A stretch of DNA of 64,000 bases, taken from the NCBI RefSeq assembly GCF_000143415.4, contig NW_003314286.1:1110239-1174238 (forward strand), in the 5' to 3' direction. The stretch is from Selaginella moellendorffii. Lineage: Eukaryota; Streptophyta; Lycopodiopsida; Selaginellales; Selaginellaceae. The position numbers and the translations under genes are program-made. Each line of letters begins with the position of its first letter. Within the stretch, counting starts at the first letter, position 1. Shown here piece after piece: positions 32,763 through 47,972 of the stretch. The notes beneath the pieces were generated by a model. It saw only the letters and a program-made list of their open reading frames with translations. It was not told where the DNA came from and made no database searches.

Positions 32763-35700
32763 TCAAGGCTGCTGCTGTGGTGGAGTAACAGTGAGCTTGA
32801 CTGGTATGCTTGACGAGTCTTCGGTGCCACCGTTGCTTTCCTCGAGTGGAACCTCCACTACAATCCCTTTGTACAGGCAAACTTTCTCCTCTTCGCAATA
32901 GTACACCTATGGGAAGGAACGAGCAAAAGTGAGTTTGGAAGCCCGCATTGCTGCCATAGAAAAGAGCAAACCTTGGAGATTATTCGTAATAAGGACCTCG
33001 TCGGTTTGCTTCTCTCGAAACTTAAGCTCGCCCGACCATCCTGAAGAGTGCCTTTATCTGGCTTTACGTCCACGGAGTCATCAGGCTCCACATCAACTTC
33101 GTACTTGCTGGTTGCTTCCTGTTTGTAACAAACATAATAAGTATTACAATGCTTTAGCTTGGAACACGAACCTTGCTGAAGTGATATCCAGGAGGCAAAT
33201 CTATTTGTAGTTGCAAGTCTCCTCTGAGACCGGGAACAGCCTGGAGGCGAACGACTTCCATATCAGAGGAAGGCCGTCTTCTCAGCCGACGAGGAGACTT
33301 CTCCAATGGTCTTGGAGGCTCGACTCCTTTCAGCTCCAACGTAGTAACTTGTATAGCGTTGTCGTCCGGCCGGGGCTTGAGTAGACGAATCACGTTGTTG
33401 TTTGTATCGGCTACAAATAAGCTTCCTGTTCAAGCAGACTTTGTGAGTACGAAGCGGATGTAACGTGCATTAAGTTCTTACCATTGGGGCCCAAGGCGAG
33501 ACCGGCTGGCTCTGAAAACTGAGAAGGAGAAGGAAATAACTATCAGCGAATTGGAACAGTAGCTGGGGTACCTGAGCTTTTACGCCTTTCCCATCTTCGT
33601 AGCCCGCGACACCAGTCCCTGCAACTGTACGCACTGTTTTGCTGGCTAAATCCATCAGTTTAATCTGCAATATCAAAAGCATGTTAACGTGGTCGTTTTG
33701 GAAATGACTCTGACCTTGTGATTGTAAGTATCCGCCACGTAAACTGCACCGTTTGCGCTCGAGAGTATCCCCAGAGGGTGTTGGAATAGTGCTTGAGACG
33801 CTGGGCCATCCTTATCTCCGAACTAACGTCGACAGCTGAAACCATGCAGCTCTGGCGATGCATAAAACAAAACATACCTGAAACAAGTTCTCTGGAAATG
33901 CGGGATCGCCTCCCGAAAGCCATTGCGAGCCTCCCGTCTTCAAGTTTACGGATCTCACAGAACTACTTTCGCTGTCGGCAATATATAAGTGGTCCATATC
34001 TGCCCCAACCAGCTCAGAAAAGCTGAAGCCACGTTACAACTTGAGACGAGATTGCTGGGCGAGAAAAGCAACCCACCAGGAGATAAGGACAGTCCCGACG
34101 GCTGCGCGTACGACGAGTTTGACCCCCTGACACATAGAAATCATATAGAAATCATACTAATATGTTGAAAACTACTTACTTTGAGCCATTGAGGTTACGC
34201 TCGTATCCATCCCCGCTAAACACTTTCGCAACACCATTGCTCCTATTAAATTCCCATATTTGATGCTCCCCCGCCATTGCTATGTAAAGCATCCCATCAG
34301 GATGCAAGCAAAGGTCCCATGGTGAATTGAGCGGCTAAATGAAAGAGAGAGAAATGGTAACTGAATCCATATGATGTATGAATGTACCTGAGACTGGCCT
34401 GCTTTTCCACCCCTGTAGTCAAAGCCTCTTTCTCCAGTACCAGCCAAAGTTCTTACTGTCTCTTTCACAAAATCAACTTCCCTGTAATTGCATAAGAAAT
34501 GTTACTGAAGTCAGATATCAAACTATATTACCTGAGAGCATGATTTTCGGTATCTGCCACGTACAGGATGTTCTTTTCAGTATCATACGCTACACCCTGT
34601 AGAGCGGTCATAAGAAAGATCCAACAGTCTTAAAACTACTGCACCTGTGGTCGATTAAATGATGCTAAGGAGAATGATCCATCGGTTAAGCCTTCTGCTC
34701 CAGAGCCAACTTGTAGAATATAATTTCCATTCAAATCGGTGACAACCTTCAAAAAAACATTGTCATTCGTGTAGATACAAATAAAGAGCACTTACTATCC
34801 GATTGTGATTGCTATCAGAAATGAAAAGACGACTATTTGCCAGGTCCGTGGCCAGCTTTCCAGGAAAGCTCAATGGAGTAGTCAGAATTCGCGCACTTTT
34901 GCTTTTCTCGAGCTGTAATGGAATAGGTTGAGCGTTCAAAAGTTTCTTCTCTCCATAATATTGCAGTGCAGCATCCACTAGATTGTCCAAGTCCTATGGC
35001 AGACGTAAGAAAATCTTGGAAAGCGAAGACGAAATAATACCTTTCGATGACCTTCTCCAGCAAGCCTCGCTATCACTTTCCCATTGGGACTGACAACCAC
35101 GAAGGTCGGCCAAGAGCTAACTCCGAGTTGGCGCCATAGATTCATATCACCGTCGTTCACTACCTGTGACTTTGTGAGTCAACTCCGCTATCCCGAATAG
35201 AATGGGCTTACCGGATGCGTCACATTGTAGCGAAGCACTGCATTTCGAATCGCCTCTGTGTCTTTCTCATTGTCGAATTTGGCAGAGTGTACACCAACAA
35301 CTGTGAGCTGCAAAGGATTTTCATATAACAAGAAAAAAAAACGTAAGTACTCACCGGTTGATCTTTATACTTTTGTTCAAGGTATGCCAGATCGGGGAGT
35401 ACATGCATACAGTTAATACAACAGTATGTCCAGAAGTCCAGAATAACCACCTTTCCGTGCAGGGCCTGTCAAACTAACAAGCTTAGCCATTTTAAACACA
35501 CATCCAGTCATGCATACCCCTTTAAAACGAAGAGGTGCTGCTGTGTTCAACCACTGAAGACCTGGGGGAAATTCCATGACTTTCTGTCCGCCACTTCTGT
35601 AAGCACCAAAACTGTTTCGAAACGACATCTAGCATAAGTAAACACGTCACTTTCTTTGCTTCAAGATTCGATATGTAGCTCTTGAACGAGTCGATACGGT

Positions 35701-37439
35701 TCCCAGAGTCCAGTTCTAGTGCAACAAAAACAACCATAAGCAGGAGACTACCAAATAAAACTGGCAGCAACCTTTACCAGAGCCAATAGCGAGTGGTATA
35801 TCATCAGCACCCAGAAAAGCATTCAAAAGTGCCATAGGAGAACCATATGTCATGGCCTGTTGGTAGTTTAGTTAGTATAAAGAACGAGAAATGGAGTGTA
35901 TACCTTCCAACGTGTTGCAGCAAAAGCCAAACAGGATGTTCCTAGACTAAAGCTTCCAAGCCTGATAATGTCTCGCCTAGTGATGCTAGTGCTGCAAAAC
36001 AGCATGCAAAGCAACAGTTCTTTTCGTTTTTTGCCAAATCTTAACAAAGAGAGAAATACCCGAAAGGAAGAGATACTTCAGTATCTAAAATAGAGTAGAT
36101 CCAGTCCATGCCCGTTACACCAGGCGCCGCTTCTTTAACATCTGCATCAACAACGCAGATCCTGGACACTTTCTTAAAAGAGCCATTGAATTTATTGAAG
36201 GAAAAACAAGAACAAGAGCTTTGCTCACCAAGAAAAAAAAAATGGAAAGAAAAAATGATCTAAGCCATCGTACCTTTGTCTTGTAAGTTCAGTATATCAG
36301 AAAGTGTGATATTGGCAATATTCATTCTGGTAAGTGTTGGATTCGCCTTGGCCAAACTTTCTTCGGAGAGCGTTGTAGATACTGCAATGCACCTCATTCC
36401 GGCTGCTCGAGCAGCTTGCACGCCAGCAAGTGCGTCTTCTACAACAACACACTGGACGACACAGAGTTAAAAAAGTACCCGGAATTTAATCATGCCTTAC
36501 CTCTGATGGAGGAAGGCCAAGTGCTTTCGCTGCGGCCAGAAAAATGTCTGGCGCAGGCTTTAGCCTCTCGAAAACGTCCGCTGAGACAATGGCATCAAAA
36601 CTGCCAGGAAAAACACGTTGCTAAAACACCAGCACATTAAAAAAAAAACAGTAAATACTTGGTTTGTGGTAAGCCTGCTGCCGAAAGATTTGCGTCAACT
36701 TTGATTCGATCCGCGCTAGATGCAACGGCGACTTTGAGACCAGCACGTTTGCACTGAGTGTTGAGGTGATTAGAAGACAAACTTTTAATATCCATGAGCT
36801 TACTTCCATGATGAGCTCTAGTGCTCCGGGATATCCCAAGCCAGAGTCCGGCTTTGCGTACTGTCGTAAAAATAATTCACTCGTTACTTTCGCTTTCCTG
36901 TAGAGCACGATTTTCACCTTTTGGATGTAGACTTCAAAGAACTTTTCTTTGGCTTGAATGGGATCAAAACCTGGAACCTGGTACAATCCAGCAACACCTC
37001 CCAAAAAGTTTGCTTCGCCTGGAAAGGATGGAAACCAAGAAAGATTTCTTTCGATCAAAAGCAAGCCGGGGGAAGACTTACCAGTTCCCATGAATGGAAT
37101 GAAATCCTCCGGCCTGACAGTCACGCCCATTCCAGCGAAAACATCCACAGCTGCGTCACGCGATCTCTCCTCGCTATCGCACAGCACTCCATCCATATCG
37201 AACAGCACACCACGAACTGGCGGCGCTTCTTCAGCGCCTTGCCGAGATTTCTCCACCGCCCTAGCGCAAGAACACGATCGATTACCTCCATTGCTTCCAC
37301 GCCATCGCCTCGATGCATCGCGCCGCCCGCGGATTGCCGGTGCGAACGCCAATGCTGGGAGAAAATCACCCGCGCGGCAGTGGAGCCGCGGCCATGGCGC
37401 GAGATAGGGTGTGAGCGCCACGGAAGGCGCCATCGCCAT
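32763..37439 (-). CDS. SOQ1: SOQ1 homologue: HAD hydrolase, thioredoxin-like, NHL and C-terminal domains
   Basis: One long gene with more than 20 small exons on the minus strand. In order: a transit-like N-terminus ([20 protein letters not shown]); a HAD domain with [14 protein letters not shown] at about residue 78 (Asp81/Asp83) and later [14 protein letters not shown] (about 37,310-36,280); a hydrophobic segment ([18 protein letters not shown], near 35,950); a thioredoxin-like domain with the atypical CCINC site in [15 protein letters not shown] (near 35,420); NHL propeller repeats such as [10 protein letters not shown] and VADTENHAL (34,980-33,370); and a C-terminal domain ending PPQQQP. 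This is exactly the domain order of SOQ1, the thylakoid protein that prevents a slowly reversible form of antenna quenching. The CCINC motif needed in Arabidopsis is intact. Starts at 37439 or 37433 are equivalent. Confidence 0.9.
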
Positions 37440-37561
37440 TGCGCATGTATGGAGCTCCAAACGCACGGAAAATATAAATCTCGGATATTCCCAAGCCAGT
37501 GAAGAATATTCTCATTTTTGAACGTGGAGAAACGCGATCCACAAAGGAAAGAGATATCCAT

Positions 37562-39117
37562 TCACGAAGCCATGAGGCGTTCCTTTAGTAAAACTACGAG
37601 CTTATCGGCGTCCACAGTCACTGCTACTTTCACCGGCGGCTTGTTACACCACGCTGTAGGTACTGCCCATCTACAAATCACGAAAGAAATTTTCTATAGT
37701 TCCATCCAGGAACACGAACGAAAAAAAAATGGCGAGAACTTACTTCTTCCTTGTGTTGTTAAACAAGGTAAGCCCACGGCAAATTCCCTCCTGCTGGACT
37801 CTTACGACACCTTCTGCGTAAGTAAAGAGCGATGGATCGATTGCCGCGATTACTGTTGCGGGATCGTGAAGATAAATCGCTGCCAATAGAGAGAAAACTC
37901 ATCAAAAGCTCGGCACAGAGAAAGAAAGCTTCTCTTCTTTTTTTCTCACCGTCAATGTTGTAGTAATCCCTGTGATAGTTAAGGTAGCACATAATTACAT
38001 CGCATAGATATCGACCATACTTGCTGTCGCTTCTCCTGAGCTCCTCTATTTGTGGGCCTAGAACTTGCGAAGTTAGAGCAAAGACAAAAACGAGAATAAA
38101 AGACCAAGGTACCTGTCATTGTGACTTGATGCGTTATGTTGATGCCGATTATTTTCGTGTTGGCTCCGCATGTAAGGACTATATCCGCGGCCAATGGATC
38201 TCCTAAAACCTTCATCCAAAATCACTTTTTTAACAAGAACCGGAAACCGGGGACAGCAAAACTTACATTTGCCTCTGCAGCGGGGTTAACGTTCCCGTTC
38301 ACTGCAAAAGCACCACCAAGGATCACGATCTCGCCTACAAGTTTAGCAAATGATGGATCCATCTCGACAGCCTATGTTTTGGACACAAGTAGTGTCAAAA
38401 GCACAAACGAAAATCCAAAACTTCGTACCTTGCCGAGATTTGTCAGAGGGCCAAGAGCTATGATTGTCACTTCCCCAGGAAACTCTTTCACTTTAGAAAT
38501 GAAAAACTCGGGAGCAGTCATATCAATTGGTTTCCCCTTTGGAGCCGGGGGATTTGTGTTCCCCAATCCATCTTTTCCATGAATAAAATCAACAGCGTGC
38601 TCTTTCGTATCACCCTGTCAAATTAAAGGAAAAAAAAACCAGATGGAGCCCGAAACTTAAAAACACACACACAAAAGAAAAAACGAACCTTGAGAGATTT
38701 GTGTAGCCCTTGAGCAACAGGAATGTCCTCCCTACCTGCAAGTTCGCACTAGAACAAGAACCTCAGCTCCCGAAACCTTTGCGAGGCAGAAAAGGAAAAC
38801 GAAAAGGAAGAATTTTTTTACCAGATGCAAAGCGTTTTGAGTTGCCATTGACGTTGATACATTCCCAAACGTCGTCGTGAGGCCAATGACATCGAGCTCT
38901 GGCGACTGAAAGGCCAGCAAAATTGCCATTGCATCGTCTGCAAGAAGCAAAGGAAGAATCGATTAGAAAGGATCAAGAAGAAAAGAGGGAGAATCGACCC
39001 CCAAGCAATGCAAATCCAAAGAGAAAAGCCCCGGCAGCAAGAACTACGCCTACCTATGCCCGGATCTGTGTCGATGATCACCTTCTTTTGGATCACGTGG
39101 GCGCTGGCGGGCGCCAT
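37562..39117 (-). CDS. Inosine-uridine preferring nucleoside hydrolase (URH-type)
   Basis: A 326-residue protein from nine exons (minus strand): 39117-39054, 38937-38822, 38748-38689, 38614-38429, 38371-38267, 38209-38113, 38057-37950, 37879-37744 and 37670-37562. The calcium-binding signature DTDPGIDDAMA spans the first intron. Further family blocks are TTTFGNVSTSMATQNAL, IIALGPLTNLGK and VILGGAFAVNGNVNPAAEAN. The enzyme hydrolyses the N-glycosidic bond of uridine, inosine or xanthosine, in nucleoside salvage and degradation, normally in the cytosol. Only about 120 bp separate its stop codon from the SOQ1 start, so the SOQ1 promoter must be very short or overlap this gene. Confidence 0.92.
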
Positions 39118-39438
39118 CGAGCGATCTGCTTGGCTCCCACAAGCAAACAACGTCACGTGAAATTTAATCTCCCCTAGGTTAACAAAAAATATAAAGGAAA
39201 GGATATGCTCCATAAAAAAAAAAGGAGGATCGCATATTCGCATTTTGAGATATATCAGCAAAAAAGTCGTGTAGTGGTCCGGTCATTATATTTATGAATG
39301 AGAATTTCATTTCTCATATAATCGTCAAGCCTGGAAAGAAAGAAGATTAAAACAAAGATGCCAAAATCGACAGCTTACCAATCGAGTATACAGTTTAAGC
39401 GGCGAAGATCTCGTCCCAGGAGCTCATATAAATAATCT
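39118..39438. other. Intergenic region
   Basis: About 320 bp between the nucleoside hydrolase start and the stop of the glutamate-receptor gene, both on the minus strand. AT-rich with poly-A tracts; it should hold the receptor 3' UTR and the hydrolase promoter. No other feature seen. Confidence 0.45.
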
Positions 39439-42570
<3,132 letters not shown>

Positions 42571-43112
42571 CGCCCGAAATATTTCCTCACACGGAGAGAA
42601 ATGCCGCCAGCAGCGCCACATTTCCCACCGCATCCGCGCGCCTCGCCTGGAGCGCGAAGAAATTCGCCGATTCAATGCCGCGCAGCTTATGAATCGCCAG
42701 TGCGCTGGAATCTCCGCCACATTCCCCCTGCTCCATCGTTATCTTCATCGTCACGGATTGCTACAGCACCAGTGGCGTCGCGGCATCTAGCACGGGACGA
42801 TCAAAAACCCTATCTTGCTCTCGCATTTCTCTTTGTTCCCTTTCTTTTCCTTTTCTCCCTTACGTCACTCAAGATACGAATATCCTGTTAGGGCTCCTTT
42901 GTGTCCGAATCTCTTGTAACTGACGCATAAAACGTGACAAAAGGACGGTGTAGATTGATTTGACCCCGGCGGTCACAAGCTATCGCTGGTTGCTAATGTG
43001 AGACGAAACGCCCAAGAACAACATCATTGACGCGACGTAGACTTGCATACTACGATAGAAATCTCCTGGAATCGATTAGACAAAAAAAAAATTAAGCCCA
43101 GGAGTTTAGAGA
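42571..43112. other. Intergenic region
   Basis: Between the GLR start and the RRP40 stop, both on the minus strand. It should hold the GLR 5' UTR and promoter and the RRP40 3' UTR. Apparent short frames here are not conserved. CT-rich tracts near 42,820-42,860 are the only notable composition. Confidence 0.45.
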
Positions 43113-44267
43113 TCACTTCGCTGCTTGCAAAAGCTTCTGAACAAGTATGTGTTGCTGCGCTGCGCTCAAGCACTCGGAGTTGATGATCGCATTGGAGACG
43201 AGCACGGTGGTGGCTGGAGCATCGGATTTCACCTACAAAATCTCACACTCGCTCACGAATCCAAGACAGACAAGTTCCCGACGTACCCAAACGCGACCAT
43301 TTACACCAACGGCGATCTCAAAAGCCAGGCTTTTGCCAAGAGCTTCGAGCACCGGATAAGTCGGCGTACCCAAGAGCCTGAAAGAGAGAGAATCAGGATC
43401 GCCTGAAAACTATCGAGGAAAAACTTACGATCTTGCGAGTCCGGTCGAGCACTCAAACAGGTATCCTTCTTTCAGTGGGCCGTAACCAGAGCCTTTTCCA
43501 GAAGCTACAAAAGATCAAGTATGTTTACTAAAAGACCAATGCTGGAAGAAGCATACCATCCAAACACGAGAGCGCGGGACTGATATCGCGATGGGCTTTC
43601 ACCACTCTTCCATAGACCACAGCCCCTTCCTGTGAGTATAGAGTTCTCGTCACCACACCACAAATCCAAAAAACTTGCCTTGAGGTTTGGAATGTTCTTC
43701 CGCGTAGCACCCTCGAAAGAGAGTATAGGAAGAAGCCCAAGAACTGGAGCATTCAAATCCACCAAAAACTCCTGTGTGTGACGAATGAAAATCACTTGAG
43801 CAATCACTTGAGCAATCATCAAACCTCGGCGCGACGATCGATAACAATTCCAATCACAGAATCCTCGGCACTGGGAATGTACTATACAAACCAAGAGAAA
43901 GAAAAAGATAAACATCAAGCTTTGCTCAAACAAAAAATGCAAAAAGAGAGAAATTTACTCGCTTCTGTGATCCCTCCACCCAAAGTTTGGATTTTGCGTG
44001 ATTCAATCTCCCGGCCTTGATAGCTACAACGCGATCAGCATCCTAGACAAGAAATGCTCGCTCTTTCAAACAAGAACAAAGAGAGATAAAAGAAAGAAAA
44101 ACCTGAGAAAGGCCGCTTCCCAATCGCAGCACCTTGTTTTGCGCCTGAGCTGCGAGATCAAACACCACATCGCCTGGCAGCTAACAAGATCAATCGCGCA
44201 AAATTTCCAGCAAAGGCGCCACAAAATCACTCACAACGATCCGAGACGCGCCCTCCTCTCCCCCCAT
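43113..44267 (-). CDS. RRP40: Exosome complex component RRP40 (EXOSC3 homologue)
   Basis: About 240 residues from nine short exons on the minus strand; the first are 44267-44235, 44180-44103, 44042-43959, 43881-43825, 43771-43679 and 43629-43557. It has the N-terminal LPGDVVFDL, the S1-like IPSAEDSVIGIV, the LPILSFEGATRKNIPNLK block, ALSCLD, and the KH-like end (VLEALGKSLAFEIAVGVNGR, VSNAIINSECLS). It is a cap subunit of the RNA exosome, which degrades and processes RNA 3' to 5' in nucleus and cytoplasm. Intron 5 begins with a GC donor in a perfect context (AAG|GCAAGT). It is head-to-head with adenylate kinase. Confidence 0.9.
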
Positions 44268-44328
44268 TTACAAATTTCTAGGTTAAACCTCTTTTAGGTT
44301 TGAGATGGTCTAGGGCGCGGCGGCCGCT
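44268..44328. promoter_or_regulatory. 61-bp bidirectional promoter
   Basis: Only 61 bp lie between the start codons of RRP40 (minus) and adenylate kinase (plus). The spacer contains the near-palindrome AAACCTCTTTTAGGTTT (44285-44301). No TATA box is seen. Shared regulation or overlapping 5' UTRs are likely. Confidence 0.5.
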
Positions 44329-45561
<1,233 letters not shown>

Positions 45562-46072
45562 GAATGTAAAACATATATATTGCTCACTCACATATTTAAG
45601 TTAAAATTTTACAGTTTTATTGTCATTCCAAAATTAATCTTAGACTAATGATAGTATAAATTTTGGTAGTAGCTTAATAATTATTGTTCTACTGTTTAAG
45701 GTTTTCAATCTGACATTTTTTTGTTCTATTAATTTATTAATTTATTTTTGCTTTGCTTAAGCAAACCTGAGTGGATATACCTAAAATATATTTAAATATT
45801 TTAGGATATTTTACCATTTAACGGTCGTTATTCATTTAAATTAATTTTGTATTTATAATTTTTAAACTTGCTTAAACACAATGAGATTAATATTGTATAT
45901 CTAAATTTATTTATAATTATAAACTTTTATTTGATCAATAGGAATACACAATTGCTACATGCAATGCATAGCAAATTATTTGTATGTTGATCATTTTTAA
46001 CATATAAAGGTGAATGATATCCAATGCTGACAATATTCATGCTTTTATTTGTATTAGTTTACATATTCTCTT
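45562..46072. other. AT-rich intergenic region
   Basis: Between the convergent stops of adenylate kinase and the transporter. Very A+T-rich, with many TTTAAA/TAATTT runs. It holds the two 3' UTRs; nothing else recognised. Confidence 0.5.
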
Positions 46073-47972
46073 TTAAGAATTGTGTGTAAGGGCCATTCCT
46101 GTTGCCTCTTCAGGTATTAAACCCAAGAGTAAAACGGGAAGAAGTGTGCATGCAGCCTGAATAACAATCCCAAGGGACAAATTGCCAAATTCTTGCAACG
46201 AGATTTGCAATGCAGACGCCAAAGCTGCACCTGCAAAAGAACTTATGGTACCTCCCAAGTTACTGATTGACATGAACAGTGCAAACAAAGTTCCCTCGAT
46301 TCCGGGAGGACATATCTGACCGGAGAACACCAGAAACGGCATAAACCTGTTGTGTTTAGTCCAAAGTGAGTTCTGGAAGCAGTAGAAAAGGAAGTAAGAG
46401 CTCACTTGAACTGATTGACAGCATCTCCAACAGCGGATGCACCCAGAACGAAAACTTTGTCGGGAATTCCCATGCGTGTGTTGAGGCGAGATACAAAAAC
46501 CACATCGCTCAACGTAAGAATGGCAAGACCAATATGAACCAGCCTGAAGAAAAAACTATAAGCGAAAGAAGATTATCACGTAGCATTACCTGAAAATTTT
46601 CCTGAGTGATACTCTCTTTAAGTAATGGTTGTAAAGAAAAGTGCCTAGCATGAGTCCTCCCCAGCCAACTACACGGCTGGTTCCCAAAAAAGACGCGTCC
46701 AGCTTCACAGAATTGGTCTGGAAGTAGAACATAATCGTTGACAAATTTGGAACCGCTGACTGCGATATCAAAAACCACAGCATTGGCCTGTAAAAGGTTG
46801 ATCAACGGAAAGTGTATGATAGAAGTGGAAGACTTACCGGAAAACCGAAGGCTGCTTCACTGCTTGATACAAAGAGCGACAAGCGCCTCCTATTGTAGGA
46901 CTTGTCTCCTTCTGCTCCTCGCGCATTTCCTCCTCAGTTTCAACTTCTTTCCTGTCTAAGCTCCCTCTTCTTCTGCGAAGACTTTTGGATTCTGGATCAT
47001 CTAATGCTTCGTTCACATCGTTTGGCGAACTGCTTTTTGTGTCCTGGATCCCCTGTCCTTCTCCACTTTCTGTTTTTCCATCGATGGCCTCGAGCTTTTC
47101 CTCGGGGCTCTCGACTATTGCTATCTCTCCAACACTATTTCCCAGCTTCCTGTCGTCCAGAAACGCGCAGGAGAGAAGCTGGACGAGCGGGAACGTCGCA
47201 AACATCATGAAGATCCCACTTACTTGAAGTCTGTCCAACGCCACCCCGCCGGCAATACTCCCCAAAATCCCACCGAAAGCCATCGCTAGCCACGACATGG
47301 ACTGGAGCTCTCCTGCGAACTCAGCCCTGAGCAACACACAAGTTCCACAGTAAGCCAAAGAGAAAGAACAAGAAAGATAAAAAAAATTAGTTTTTTTACT
47401 ATGAACGAGAGAAGACCTTTCTTTCCTGGCCATCTCCGCAACCATGGCATCCACCACCACGTCCGCCATAGCTGCTCCAAAATTCTGGATCGTCAGGAGA
47501 ACGGTCAAGTAAATGTAAGAGGACCTGGACCACTCCACGGCGCCGAGGACAAGCCATGGAACGAAGCACAGGACGCTGGAGATGACCAGGTATGGAATGC
47601 GTCGTCGACCAAAGATGGGAACGCAATCGGAAAAAATCCTGGCACAAAGCAGAGCAGAGCAAAGCGAGAGATTAGCATTTCTTTATTGACTATTTCTCAT
47701 TTTCTTACCCATACAGAGGCTTGATGCTCCACGGAAGAAACGAGGTGGACATGACAAACTGCGACGCAGAAGGGCTGAGCTTGAGCTGATCCTTCATCTG
47801 ATAAGAGACTCCCATCCATGCCAGCGATCTAAAGCCCTGTGGCAGAAATCTCTAAGAAAAACGAAGTTCCTAAGCTCGCAACAGCGATCCAAACCTGCGT
47901 CCAGTAGATCGAAGTCACCAGGAGCAAGAAGGGCGCCCCAAATGTCCTCCCCAGCCTCCCGATCCACTTCAT
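46073..47972 (-). CDS. BT1/folate-biopterin transporter family protein (MFS)
   Basis: A multi-exon membrane carrier on the minus strand starting MKWIGRLGRTFGAPFLLL. Family blocks include YQMKDQLKLSPSASQFV, the PWSIKPLYG and FGRRRIPYL loop motifs, and NFGAAMADVVVDAMVAE. About 11-12 hydrophobic segments are visible, for example MSWLAMAFGGILGSIAGGVA and the last FMPFLVFSGQICPPG and IQAACTLLPVLLLGLIPEEA. A long acidic and basic cytoplasmic loop (about residues 215-290, with SLRRRRGSLDRKE) separates the halves. Some relatives transport folates or pterins in plastids; here the N-terminus lacks a long transit peptide, so location is open. The first exons are 47972-47895 and 47836-47709. Confidence 0.88.

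Noticed and set aside
43788-43813. Duplicated ATCACTTGAGCA motif in an RRP40 intron
   Set aside because: A 12-bp tandem duplication in an intron; too short to suggest any function.
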